In this document: piece by piece, positions 1 through 11,067 of the stretch
Layout: each line of letters begins with the position of its first letter
Position numbering within the stretch: position 1 is the first letter of the stretch
Assembly: GCA_003988855.1 (NCBI GenBank)
Contig: QYAI01000119.1
Span: 25,593-89,592 of the forward strand
Reading direction: 5' to 3'
DNA: 64,000 nt
Origin: Arachnopeziza araneosa
Taxonomy: Eukaryota; Ascomycota; Leotiomycetes; Helotiales; Arachnopezizaceae
Translations under genes and position numbers: made by a program
The notes under the pieces: model-generated
Database searches by the model: none
What the model was told of the DNA's origin: nothing
The model's input: the letters and a program-made list of their open reading frames with translations, nothing else

Positions 1-471
1 GTGTTAAAGGTAGTGTAACCCAGAACTGTAAACCCAACGTTTGTGTAGGGCGAAAATTGAACACCTTCATAGTGCCAGAGGATACCGTTCAAGTCGGTTC
101 CACTCATATCGGGGGCAGATACGTACAGTGGAGCAGGGAGTTCAGTATTGAATTGTTCCATGTGTGACAGTTTCGCGATCCACGTTGCCGTCGTAGCCAA
201 TCTGGTTGCACTGGCTGTCGCAAAGAGCGAGCGTAGGATTGACGTAGATTGTGCAGTCGGACCAAGTCAAGGTGAACATGTGCGTATCCTCCTAGTTGAC
301 CTCGCATAGCTCGGCTCCAACAGGAAGGCCCCATATGTCGTTTTGTCGAACGCTGAGAGGGTTGACGATGGGGCCACGATCAGAGACACCGATCGGGGTA
401 GCCATGACCATAGAGATGGGACCGAGTAGAAGGAGAGAGAGGAAGGTGATCATGCTAATAAGTACCTGCAT
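1..471 (-). pseudogene. Broken gene for a small secreted protein, cut by the left edge
   Basis: Function is not recognised. The minus strand starts with an ATG at 471 in a good context (CTACC before it). A hydrophobic signal peptide of about 25 residues follows (MQVLISMITFLSLLLLG...). The frame then meets TAG at 292-294 after 59 codons. The same frame stays protein-like beyond the stop, with a cysteine-containing stretch (TWSDCTIYVNP, LCDSQCNQIGYDGNV), and ends near 155. There the neighbouring frame takes over (MEQFNTELPAPLYVS, then DLNGILWHYEGVQF) and runs off the window. No donor and acceptor pair explains either break: the TAG is only 9 nt past the last sensible codon, and no AG lies at the frame change. 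The simplest reading is one nonsense mutation plus one 1-nt indel in a gene for a small cysteine-bearing secreted protein. Unusual splicing or base errors could give the same picture. Confidence 0.5.
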
Positions 472-2035
472 GGTAGCGAAGTGTTGGAGGTGAGGGTTTG
501 AGTTGAAGTTGATCTTGACCAGGTAATTAATATTGATGCTGTAAGGTTAGTTCGAAGAAGAAAATCTTGCACGGTGTGAAATGGATAATAATTGTGATTA
601 AATGGTTGCTGTTTGATCATTGGGGATAACTTTACTTCAAAGATCAAGGTGACTTCAGGAGGTTTATGTGTAGATGTCAAGGTCAAAGCGCAAGGATATA
701 TGTTGTGGGAAGCTGACAAGTAAACATACCTTGCAGTTGATCTAGCTCTTGTCCCAAGTGATGATCAAAAAGGATCAGTGTGGATTGCCCACAAGAGTTT
801 CTTGGGTATGTGGATGGAGTAAGTGTATGAGGATTAAAGTTGATTGTTTGATGTTAAAGGAGTGGAGATTGTTTGTGAGATAGGAAGTGTTGTAGAAGGT
901 TGGTGTGCAAAGGTTGTTGTATGAAGAAGAATTCGTAGAAGGTTATTGTGTTGTGTTGTAGAAGAAAGGAAGTCAATTGATCGGAAAAGGCTCTTATTTT
1001 GGTACGAGGGGGAACTTCGGCTACTCTACGAAGTACAGTTATCGCTAATCTTATGAGCGCTATACCGTGGGTTGGATAACAGAGTCTCCCGGCGTTACAG
1101 CTTAAAGTTTGATACAATTCCATCAGCGCTCTAGATTCGGTTGAGTAAGCGTGAGAGTGCAGCAGGCAACTGATATTTCTAGTATACAGAGTTTCAAGGT
1201 GACAATATAAGCCGATATTATTTTCAAAGCGAAGTGAGCTTCAAAAAATATTGTATTTCTCTCCGAATAAGATCTTTGACGAGGTAAATTTACAATTTCA
1301 AATAGCAGCAGCCTACACAGGTTCTCTTACTAGAAGAAATATAATAGTTGACATGTCGGCTTGTACCATTCTAGGCTGTCTCCTAATCAAGTTGTGGTCA
1401 AGTCCTAATCTGACTTGCGATTGGCAGTTGCTGTATTTATTTCACAGAAGCTAGAATTGAATAAAAAAGGAAGCAGAGAGGAGGAATGCAGAAAAGTAAT
1501 TCCAAACCTTGTCCCTCGCTACCATGAGAGTCGAGATACAATCACGTGCCATGGGACTTGGTCCACGCGGCTGCTCGTCCTCTGTCGAGTCCTGACAGCA
1601 CACAACATGCATGACAAGTGGTGAAAGATGTGTCAAATTCGTCACCTTAAACAAAGTGCAAAAGGCGGGGGAGAGCACAGCACGTGACTTTGATCTCCAC
1701 GTCCAGCGTGGTCCTGGGACCAGGTTGGTTTGAGGTTAGACCTTCCACATCGGATCAGCGTATCTCGCGCTTTCTTGGGATGAGAGATGGGCGTGGTGGC
1801 TGACACAGTCAGATCCGTCACCCTCGGCTTCCGATTGGGCGGGCGGCCAGATTGCACGTGCCGGAACGGGAAGGTTCGATTGTGGGTTCTCGAAGCCTGC
1901 CTTGTTGGGGAGGAGGGACCGGCCATGTTCCTGCTCAGCTTTCCCGTGGCTCTTTCGTGTGTCGCACCTGCGAGAGTCTCCTTCCGGTCGGGACAGGACC
2001 AACTCTTCGCGATACGGGTGATAGGCTCAACCAGC
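472..2035. other. Gene-free stretch
   Basis: No supported gene. The open frames here are short, start mostly at non-ATG codons and have no recognisable domains. CACGTG E-box cores occur near 1543, 1682 and 1855, which is not remarkable for this amount of sequence. Confidence 0.5.
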
Positions 2036-2051
2036 AACGGCAACAGCAGCG

Positions 2052-2082
<31 letters not shown>

Positions 2083-2083
2083 C
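2036..2083. repeat. CAG-type trinucleotide tract
   Basis: This is a run of CAG with a few CAA and CGG variants on the plus strand. It can be read as poly-Gln, poly-Ser or poly-Ala, and as poly-Leu on the other strand, which creates spurious open frames. It lies about 1.8 kb upstream of the phosphodiesterase ATG. Confidence 0.9.
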
Positions 2084-2142
2084 GATCTTTTGATTAAATG
2101 AGGGGCAGGCGCATTCCTCATGATAGGCTGGATAGACTCTTG

Positions 2143-2184
2143 GTGGGTTGTGGGTTGTGGGTCGTGGGTTGTGGGTCGTGGGTC
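2143..2184 (+). repeat. Six tandem heptamers, G-quadruplex-capable
   Basis: Six head-to-tail copies of GTGGGTY (T,T,C,T,C,C in the last position) give six GGG runs, each separated by 4-nt loops. That pattern satisfies the usual G-quadruplex rule on the plus strand. Confidence 0.85.
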
Positions 2185-2378
2185 GTGGCAAAAAAGACGA
2201 AGCCCTGCGCGTGGGAAAAGCAGCCATGGCCAGGTGTTGGAGGGATGGTGGTTGGTGCTCTGTAGATGACCTCTCAGGGGAAGTTGAGCGACATGAAACC
2301 GAGAGGACGCGGGACGAATGGGAGAGCGCCGGGCCTGCTATCAGAGTCTCATCTGCTCTTCCAGCGACCTGACCTGGA

Positions 2379-2416
2379 GGATCCAGGACGACCTGGACGA
2401 TCCAGGACGACCAGGA
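2379..2416. repeat. 19-nt tandem duplication
   Basis: Two adjacent 19-nt units begin with GATCCAGGACGACC and differ at one position (T/A). They are probably replication slippage in the repeat-rich region upstream of the phosphodiesterase. Confidence 0.7.
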
Positions 2417-2674
2417 CGGAAAGCGGAAGGTGGAGACGTGCTGGTGAGAATTCGGCATGTATTTATGGGTCAATCTTGCGTCAAGATCATGCCGAGAAGA
2501 GATGGGCTGGAGAGAGAGAGACGGTACAGTACAGTGAGGAACTGGAGATGGACCACGCCCAGATGCCATCAGATAAGATGACCACCGCGTGCTATTGGGA
2601 AAGGAGCGGTAGTAGCAGTCATATCACGGCGCACCATATAAACACACTCAACCGAGTTAATCTATTTCCCAGGA

Positions 2675-2715
2675 GCTGCTGCTGCTGCTGCTGCCGCTGC
2701 TGCTGCTGATGCTGC
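2675..2715. repeat. CTG-type trinucleotide tract
   Basis: This is a GCT/CTG run with one CCG and one ATG interruption on the plus strand. It is the reverse complement of the CAG tract about 600 bp upstream, so the two form an imperfect long-range inverted repeat. Confidence 0.9.
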
Positions 2716-2984
2716 CACTGCTGTTGTGATCTTCTCGCGGCCACAGGGCTTCGAAGCTTTTAGCGGCCTTCCAGAAGAGAAGAGCGAGAAGAGGTACGAG
2801 CAACACACCGCAACGCCTCTCGCCCATCGCCCTCCTCCAGCCAATCTGCGGCCACTCCCCCCCCCCTCTCCCCCAAAAAAGGCTCCGCTTCCGATGAACT
2901 TCTTTTCTTCTGCCCTCCCTTGATCTCTTCCACCAACATTCCATCCCCAACTTCTGCACCATCCACCAACCATACCGACGCATC

Positions 2985-3021
2985 CCTCCTCCTCCTCCTC
3001 CTCCTCCTCCTCCTCCTCCTC
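2985..3021. repeat. CTC trinucleotide (polypyrimidine) tract
   Basis: About twelve CTC/TCC units form a strand-asymmetric pyrimidine run. It may lie in the promoter or 5' leader of the phosphodiesterase. Confidence 0.9.
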
Positions 3022-3911
3022 CCATTCGAGTCGATATCAACCTCAACCCGCCAGCAGCACAGCGCTGTTCTAGGCCACCTGCATCCTCGCCCTGCATCGG
3101 CCGGCGAGCACCTCCATCAACTACCGCCCTCACGCTGCCACATCGTGATGTATATCGCTTCCACCTCGACCACCTCTTGCTTTGCTCGTCTGTAGCGCAA
3201 AACCCTACCCCATCCCAGCTTTTGCTGCCAATTGAACTTCAGCAGCCGACCTGCCCGCCAGCGCTGTGCTGCATTGCATCTGTCAGAGGGAAAGATAGCC
3301 CGTGTGCGGATTGTGCCTGTGCTTCTCGAGGATCGTTGCGACTCGACTCCCATGTCACTGTCACCACCATCAGAGCACCTCCTCAGTGCAACATAACGCA
3401 ATTGGTGTGCTGTCAGACGATCTACAACTCCAATCTCTATCCGCAGAAAAAAAACATATCCTGCGCCTTTTTCTTCAGAGTACCAGAGTCCACCCTCACC
3501 CAATCCCGAGCGGTTCGTTAATACGGTTGAGAGGAGGTTCACCCTCCCGAGCAGATTCCGCACAGAACAAGAGCACCCTTCCCTGCAATCGCGAAACACA
3601 TCCACCAGCGCCTGAACAAGAGTCCATTTTCAAACCAGCACTTGCAATTTCGACGAAAGAAATCATCTTTTCTCTGCATCCGAGACAAAGCCCCTCCCCA
3701 CGCTCTTTGTTCTCCCAGGCTGACCTCGTCTGAAAGACGTTGCGCTCGAGCCTACTCGGTGCGACACGAGCGATTTGGGACTTGATACTTAGCATCGCAC
3801 TCTCGGCTTAGGCCATATTACTTTTGAACATCCAGACCGGCGGCGAAGACAACAATTGCATCCTGGGGTTGCCAAGGGTATCCGACTGGGCGTCGTGGTG
3901 TTGACGCAGTT
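3022..3911 (+). other. Probable promoter and 5' leader of the phosphodiesterase
   Basis: No supported gene. The strand is C-rich with many ACC, TCC and CCA runs, as is common in long leaders of fungal signalling genes. The transcription start cannot be placed by eye. Confidence 0.4.
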
Positions 3912-6795
3912 ATGGACTACGCTGCATGCAATGTCGTGTATGTAGAACGTACCGCCCAAGAAGATAGACTGTGGAAGAGAGAAGATGCGACGACACCTGC
4001 TTCTCCATCGCCGCCAGACTCGAATCCTGCAGATAGCCTTACACCATCACCAAGTCTGGTCGATGACAATCTACGAACCCTCCTCGGTACATTCAGCGAA
4101 GGTATGTACCCACGCCCGAACAATGAATTGACTAACACAGTATCCAGTCCATGTGTGTACCTCAGGAAAATCGTGTATAGCAAAACTCTCCGAACTCAAT
4201 CAAGCCTCGATGGTCGACTTAATCCCCACCCTTGTCCTAATAGATATCCCTTACGACGACGAGTTACATGACAAACCTTCGCGCGAAGTCCGTACCCCTT
4301 CTCCTAATACGAAAGACTTGATCGATGGCATCTTCGAGGACAACACTTTGGAGGCATACGGGTTAAGGCTGCTGCAGTGGATATCAACCGAGATACAATA
4401 TCAGAGCCTATCGAGATTAGTTGTACCTGTAGCAGTCGTCAGAATGCCAGATGAGAACCCCTCCTTGCTTTTATCTGGCAGGACAGATTCGAGCCTAGAT
4501 GCGCAGCTCAATTACGGCCAATATTCAATGAGATCGAAGAGGAAAGCCGGACTAATCACTCCCTTGGACCAAATCAGGACAATGCGGTATCTGGATATAG
4601 GTGCAGTCGACGTCTTGACCAGTCCTCTGCTACCAGAGAGGCTGCCTAGTCTGGCGATTCACGCATATCGAGCGCACAAGGATGCCTCCAAGGAGCAAAG
4701 AGCAATACTCGAGATGAAGCGGGGAAGGAAGAGATCCTGGGTTGGAGTAGATGATCAGAAGCCCTATGCATACTTGAGAGAAGCCATGGTCTCGGGCTTA
4801 ATGGATGGGATCTGTAAAGTTGGAGGCGACGATGAACCTCGGGCCAAAATAAGGATAAATATTGCTCTTGATCGTAGGGAGCAGATTGCTGCGGCAGTCG
4901 GGTCGTGGCATTTCTCAGCGCATGATTTTACCGACGACGAGCTACTGCATGCAGCTCTACTGATGCTACAGCATGCACTTGCCATGTCGGAATTGGAGCA
5001 ATGGCGGATATCGACAGGTATGTTCAGTGGTTTGGTTCTGTTCGGCTACTTTGTGCCCCCATATGCTGATACCCGGCGCAGAAAACCTCACCGCGTTTTT
5101 GGTCGCCAGCCGCTCTGCGTACAATGCTTTTGTTCCCTATCATAACTTCCGCCACGTAGTTGATGTACTACAGGCCTGCTTTTATTTCTTAGTACAACTA
5201 GGGAGATTACCTTCGTATCCTGCCTCGCACGAATCTTCGAAACCACCACCTTCGCCTATAGCAGAACTCATCCGGCCGTTTGATGCTCTCACTCTACTAA
5301 TAACAGCCATCGGTCATGATGTAGGACATCCGGGCGTCAACAACGCCTTTCTCGTTACCCTTAATGCTCCTCTCGCTCAATTATACAACGATCGTTCCGT
5401 CCTCGAATCCTTTCATTGCGCCGCATATTCTCAAATTCTGCGCCGCCATTGGCCCGCCGCTTTCAGCGGGGCAGATATGAGACAGCTCATGATCAGCTCG
5501 ATATTGGCAACCGATATGGGACTTCACTTTGACTACATGAAGAAGCTCGGATGGCTACAGGAGAAACTGCATGAGAATGGGGGAACTGATGGTTGGAATG
5601 GCAGATTACTGGACGAGCAGAGGACTCTTGCTTGCTCCCTACTCATCAAGTGTGCCGACATCAGCAATGTGGTATGTTTGTCCCGCGTCACTTGAAATCT
5701 CCGCTAACTCTGTAGGCCCGAAAATACGACGTAGCATCTCAATGGACGATGATCCTCACCGACGAATTCGCCAGGCAAGCCTCCATGGAACAAGACCTTG
5801 GAATCCCGTCCGCTCTCTTCGCTCCACCAGTTCGGGAGATTATTGAGCTCGGAAAGTCCCAGCTTGGATTCATGAATATGTTTGCCATTCCTCTATTCCA
5901 AGGCGTCACAGATGTCATGCCAGGCATGGTTTTCTCTGTGGAGGAACTTCAGGCCAACAAGTTAGCGTGGGAGGCGAAAATCACAGCAGAACAGCAAAGA
6001 GCAAGACAAGATAGCGATGACAGCGTGATGAAAGATGGCATGTTCTCCCCTCGTAGTATGAGTCTGGCTAGTCCTTCTGATGGAAATCAGAAGTTGAGCC
6101 ACTCTGGAACAGACCTGCGGAAATTATTGCTGAAAACTTCAACCAACGGGATCCGAGAAGAACAGGATAAAGAGCATCATACATCTTTGCCGGAGCTCTC
6201 ATCTCAGGGTGTCCAAGAATCGATGGCGACATCAACTGAAGCGTCGTTGAACCGCGCTCCGAGACCCGCACAATTGCAAATCTCATTCGCTACGGCCTCT
6301 ACCCCTGAAATGACAAACGGCGATATGAATGAGAGTGGTATCTCTGTGACGCCATCATTGGTGACAGATCCTGTTGTTGTGAACCCTGCAACTCCGACAC
6401 AAGAGAAGGGGCGCAGCAGTGATGGCACAGAGGGTAGTGGAACCACAGATTGGACTTCTCAGGCCACTTCTGCCACCACCGGCAAGATGCCATTGAGTCC
6501 TTCAACACAAGGTACAAGCGTTACCAGTGAAGAAGAGAGCGGGACCACGCCGACAGGAAACAAATATGAGACTCAATCTAGCCATAGCCCAAGTCCTAGC
6601 GGGAAGAAGAGCAACAATAGCGAGGTCAGCACGGATACTGGAATTGTTGAGAAGGAGAAAGACAAACTAAAAACATTGAAGAAACGACCGAGCAGGTTCA
6701 GGATGAACTTTTGGAAGAGGAGGGAGAAAGATAGTCCTCCGCCACCACAGTCAGTCAGTGTTGGTGGAGATGTTGAGGATAGCCGTGCATCATGA
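3912..6795 (+). CDS. 3',5'-cyclic-nucleotide phosphodiesterase, high-affinity (PDE2 type)
   Basis: Hydrolyses cAMP to 5'-AMP and so dampens PKA signalling. Exons are 3912-4101, 4148-5017, 5082-5671 and 5716-6795, with introns of 46, 64 and 44 nt that all keep frame; the product is 909 aa. The catalytic domain begins near residue 350. It holds the class I metal-binding signatures HNFRHVVDV (about 374-382) and HDVGHPGVNN (about 432), then CADISNV and EFARQASMEQDLG. Residues of about 80-250 resemble a receiver fold: LVLIDIPYDDE, then YLDIGAVDVLTSPL followed by a helix. A pseudo-receiver in front of the catalytic domain is my inference from this pattern. The last 300 or so residues are Ser/Thr-rich and basic, probably disordered and a target for kinases. 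Upstream lies an unusually long repeat-rich region. The start is the first ATG in frame with the spliced reading. Confidence 0.93.
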
Positions 6796-7759
6796 TGGCG
6801 ATATTCAATTGACTAAATTTCTTTCGGACTGCATGTGTTCGGGTGTCGGAGGTGATTGTAGGATTATTGATGATCGGTCTCGCAATTCAATGGTTCGTGT
6901 ATATTATACACCATGTGCGTGGGGGCTCAGTTATATCTATGTTGGGTTGGCGTTTGGATACCAGGCCATGGGCTGATCTGCACCGGTTGGCTGGTTGAAG
7001 TATAGTATTGTGAGAGTGCATGGCGTTTGGAGTATGTTTGGGAATAATCAGAGCTGTGGTATTGGATCGAAGGGTGGTGACTTGTTGATTGAAATGAATG
7101 CATGAACGAATGGATTGAACCGAAAGTCCGAAGGGGATACGCCCTCCGAGGATATGTTGATAGAATGAAGCAAGCAGGGGAAAGGTGTGCCGACAGAATC
7201 TAGGAATTAGGAAGGAGAGGCAAATTCAATTGCTATTTCACCTCTCATACTCTTGGTCTTATATTTCCTGTACTGATGCGACCTGGTAAGTATGGCTACC
7301 TTTGGTCCCGTTGCCTAATATCTGACCTCTTTGAAATGGAGAACAACGTGTCTAATTCCTACTTTTCTACGAAATGAAACGAAAGAGAGATGCAACCAAA
7401 ACTTTGAACTCTACTTACCATATGCCCGCTATGAAAAACACACAAAGAAATTACCTAGACAAGGGTTTGGCATGACTGATGCTCTACCTTTTTCGGTTTC
7501 AACACCAAATCAATCACCGTGACGGAGGGAAAACATTTCATCTCTGAAAGAGTGGCTCCAAAGCATCTGCATGTGTCTTCATTGTCCCTAAGCCGCAATC
7601 CAGCAAACACGAATTTCCTCGGCCGCATTTATTAATCCAAGATACCCGGCCTCCAGACGAAATTTATGGGGTTCTCGCTCCCATCAAGCAGTCATTCACC
7701 AAGAGACTCTCTCTCAACCGCGGTCAATCATTCCATGCCCAACATCTCCCATCATCCAC
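6796..7759. other. Intergenic stretch between convergent genes
   Basis: This holds the 3' ends of the phosphodiesterase and of the minus-strand secreted-protein gene. No supported gene was seen. The short open frames lack a signal peptide, a domain or any biased composition. Confidence 0.5.
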
Positions 7760-8658
7760 TCATGTCGTGGTCGAAGGACAGGCGGCCGCCGTGACGACAA
7801 AGGGGGACGGCAGCGTCACCGTGGTCGCTGCGTAGGAGACGGCCTGCCGCGTGATCGTGGTCGAAGTGGTGATCAAGGTCGAGACGGGCGGGGCCACCGG
7901 GGACACGGTGGTGACCTGTCTGGGCATGAGAGCCGCCGCGGCCGATGTCGAGGTCGGCACTACGACCGACGTCGAGGTGGCGGCGCACACGGTCGTCGTC
8001 CCGGGGTAGACGGTGCGGGGGATGGTGTAGATCACGGTGTTGGTCATGATGGCATAGTAGACGTCGAGGGTGGTGGCGCAGGCATAGTTGGTGCGCGCCG
8101 CCGGCGTGGACTGCGTTGCGTAGACGATGGAGTAGACCGTGTAGGTATATGCCGGTCTCTGGACGAGCGATGTGGTGACCTGTTTCTCTCAGCAGAGCTT
8201 AGTCAAGAAGGGGAATCTCTCACAGTGACAACAGCGGGCACGATCGCCGTGATGATGACATCGGTGGGTGTTGGTGCGGCGGTGGTTGTAGCTGTATCTG
8301 TAGCTGATGTGGTTGTTGATACTTGTCTATCGTGCAACTGAAGCGATTGAAGCTCCACGGGGATATCGGCCGCAGCGACTGGGCTGGCTGCAGCAGATGA
8401 GGAAGCAATGGCGAGATAACCCGTGGTAGTACAAGCGAGGAGTGAGAGTGAGGTAACGGTGCTTGTATAAACCGGGTAGGTGTAGGTTACCGAGACCGTG
8501 ACCACGGGCAGCGCGGGAGGAATGAGCGTGGCAATCAACGTCTGTGTTGAGGTTGAAAAGGTCGTATAGGTAGCCTCACTATTATCCACCTCTGGTATCG
8601 GATTGGCTGCGATGCCGAGGACAAAGGCTAGCAGCGAAGCTTTAAGTGCAAAGGCCAT
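7760..8658 (-). CDS. Small secreted Thr/Ser/Val/Ala-rich protein of unknown function
   Basis: No family is recognised. Exons on the minus strand are 8658-8224 and 8179-7760, separated by a 44-nt GT-AG intron in phase 0; the product is 284 aa. The chosen ATG gives a clean signal peptide (MAFALKASLLAFVLGIAANP). An ATG 19 codons upstream would bury it behind a polar leader. The mature protein is full of TT, TS and TV steps, with repeated YTYPVYTSTVTS and YTYTVYSIVYATQ motifs. Such composition is seen in O-glycosylated cell-wall or extracellular proteins. Cysteines are few and spread out. I see no GPI-type C-terminus: the tail ends in ACPSTTT without a hydrophobic stretch. Base composition of exon 2 is very GC-rich. 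Confidence 0.75.
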
Positions 8659-9589
8659 GATGCGGTAGAGGTCGGGGAGGATTTGGAATTTTTGACCTTG
8701 GCGTTGGACAGACAAGCTGTGAAGGATTTATACTTTGTGATTCCATTCTTCGCGTGAACATGACGGCAATTTCTCTGGTTGAATATAGATACCGGCACTT
8801 TAACAGAGAGGTTCAGCGGATATGCTGGACGGCAATTGATAGACGAGCTTCGTGTGTTCCTCAAAACTCGAGATATCCAGAATTGACCCGGGGAATAAAG
8901 AAACTTCACTCTCCACGCTGTGCTGGAACTTACTCACAACACCGCCCGTCGACTTCTTGTCCCCGCTTGGCTAGAGGAATTGCGGGGTTTTGCACAGGCT
9001 ATTTCTCAACGAGAGCTGTGGTAATATTGCGCCACAGATTGATTTCGAATTAAATACCAGGATCAGAGTCGATATCAATCTTCGTAAGGACATATAAGCT
9101 TCGATGGGAAAATCCGTGCCTGAATTTATCGGGGAGGGCGCGAGTTTGGTACAGATAATAGGTCGGAATCATTCGATAAGCAGCCCATTTCATAATGTCG
9201 CAATTTGGTCGGGGAGGAATCTGATTTACGGCCAGGAACCAGGAAATTTAATCGAAGAAGAATTGCCGAGATGTAGGGGAGCTGATTGAATATATACGTC
9301 GAAGGAAGCAGAACGATAGCGGACAAAATCGACACTCTTCTTATGCGTAAGAAGCGAATAATTGGGAAGGATTGGCTACCCTGAAGAAGAAAAGTACTGT
9401 GAATGGAAATCAAACTGAAGATAAAAGATATTGATGAGTGATGTGAGTTGTGAACAAGGCTGAAAAACGAATCAACAAAGGAAGAACGGCACCAGTATTG
9501 CTTGATAGCCTAAAGCTTCATGAACACAGAAAGCAAAACTTTAACGGTAGATTTCCGACGTCACCACTCTAGAAAGGTTTGCCCAGGCC
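8659..9589. other. Intergenic stretch
   Basis: No supported gene. It contains the promoter of the minus-strand secreted-protein gene and the 3' flank of the SDR gene. Confidence 0.5.
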
Positions 9590-10339
9590 TCACTGAATCA
9601 GAGCACCCCCATCACTTCTTACTACGCTGCCAGTCGCATTCCAATCTCTCATCAAATATCCATAAGCCTCGGCAACCTCTTCAGGCATACCAATCTTCTT
9701 CAACAATGATTTCGGAGCCATGAATTCCGCAATTTGATCCTTCTGTGGTCCCCACATTTCTGTCTTTGTCGCGCCAGGACTCACGAGATTGACTCTCAGA
9801 GGCGCCATTTCAAGGGCCAACCCTCTGGTCACTGCAATAAGGCCAGCCGCAAAGCCGGAATAGAGTGTGTACTTGTCTACCGGCTTGTCCGCAATTCTCC
9901 CGCCGGTCAAGGTTAGGGAGGACGTATAGCTAGGCTTGAGATATTTGAGGGCTAGCTTAGCGACGAGCATGGTAGAGATGAAGGAAACGTCTTGACCATA
10001 AGAGCCGTCAATCTCGGCCAGGGGTTTGAGAGCTGGTACTCGTCCCGCAGTGTATATAATATGATCGAGAAGCGCACTCCCTGCTGAAGTGGCTTCTTTA
10101 AAAAGAGTCTCGAGCCGAGTTTCAAGGCTTAAGGTTTGAATGACATCGCAAGTGTGACCTGAAATCTGGCCATTTGGGAATGCAGCATTGAGTCTCCCGA
10201 CAGCTTCAGCCACGCGAGTAGAGTTCGAGGAAACGATAGCAACACGAGCACCAGATTCCAGCCCGAGCTTGGCAATGGCAAAGCCGATACCCGAGGACCC
10301 ACCGAGGATCAGGATTGAATGATTGGTAATGGAAGGCAT
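9590..10339 (-). CDS. Short-chain dehydrogenase/reductase-like protein, catalytic residues missing
   Basis: Single exon of 249 aa, the normal size for a classical SDR. The Rossmann dinucleotide motif GGSSGIG sits at residues 13-19, the acidic CDV near 64, and IIYTAGR (the usual NNAG position) near 94-100. The conserved VNLVSPGATKTEM loop lies near 183-195. The active site is degenerate. The tyrosine of the YxxxK motif appears at 160 (YSGFA), but the lysine position is Ala164, and the serine expected 13 residues earlier is Gly147. NAD(P) binding is therefore likely, while ordinary carbonyl reduction is doubtful. It may use another mechanism or act as a non-catalytic binder. It stands alone, without a metabolic cluster around it. 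Confidence 0.85.
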   Translation of the reverse strand: MPSITNHSILILGGSSGIGFAIAKLGLESGARVAIVSSNSTRVAEAVGRLNAAFPNGQISGHTCDVIQTLSLETRLETLFKEATSAGSALLDHIIYTAGRVPALKPLAEIDGSYGQDVSFISTMLVAKLALKYLKPSYTSSLTLTGGRIADKPVDKYTLYSGFAAGLIAVTRGLALEMAPLRVNLVSPGATKTEMWGPQKDQIAEFMAPKSLLKKIGMPEEVAEAYGYLMRDWNATGSVVRSDGGALIQ

Positions 10340-11067
10340 GATTTAGAAACTTGATGGAGCAATTCAAAGCCAGAAGTGTTGAAAAGGTGTAGTTGTTATA
10401 TCTGAGAGCTGGGAGTTGGTCTCTGCGAGCTTAGCAAGAATCAAGTGTCTGTCTTTTGTACTTAATTGTGAACGGAGGCGGAAAGAATGAAGGAGGATTA
10501 TAATTCCGAACGGACATGATATTATGCCGACGCTGACTGAGATTCTTTGAGTAAAGATCCTTTGGTGCAATTCTCTGTAAAAAGTCTATACTGGTGGCCT
10601 ATCAAATACGATTTGGGGTTAGCGCCATATTGGTGCAGGCGGAATTAAAAGGCTAATCCCCATAAGTTCAGCTAAGTACTAGGTGGAGGAATGAGAAAAC
10701 AAATAGTTAGGGCGAAGAATTTTGAGCTCAGAAGATTCATTCGTAGCAAGTAACAAGAGTGTTAAGGGGTGAAAGAGAGTTTTGAAAATTTGTGAATATG
10801 AGAACGTGAAGCGAACAAGAACAAACATCCAAGAGGAGAAACTTCTCCGTGTATCATTGGGATTCGAACCTCACAATAAAAAATTCTCTACAGATAATGG
10901 ATATATTGAGTAAGAGACTACCCAAGGGTAGTATTTATCATGGCGGTATGCAATCCAATTGCGAAAATCCTTCAACGCCTCAAATGCAAGCTTGACTCTG
11001 TAATAAGTCCCAGGTTATCAATTTCCCATGCAAAGTCTATCGGTGGTATCAATCCTGAATACTGTTA
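10340..11067. other. Intergenic stretch
   Basis: No supported gene. A GGATTCGAACCTC string near 10859 looks like a tRNA T-loop read backwards, but no tRNA can be folded around it. Confidence 0.5.

Noticed and set aside
1642..3605. Long open frames on both strands with poly-Gln, poly-Leu, poly-Gly or poly-Ala runs
   Set aside because: They are produced by the CAG, CTG and CTC tracts, overlap one another on both strands and have no domain.
10840..10900. GGATTCGAACCTC string resembling a tRNA T-loop on the minus strand
   Set aside because: The T-stem does not pair, and no D-arm, anticodon arm or acceptor stem can be found around it.
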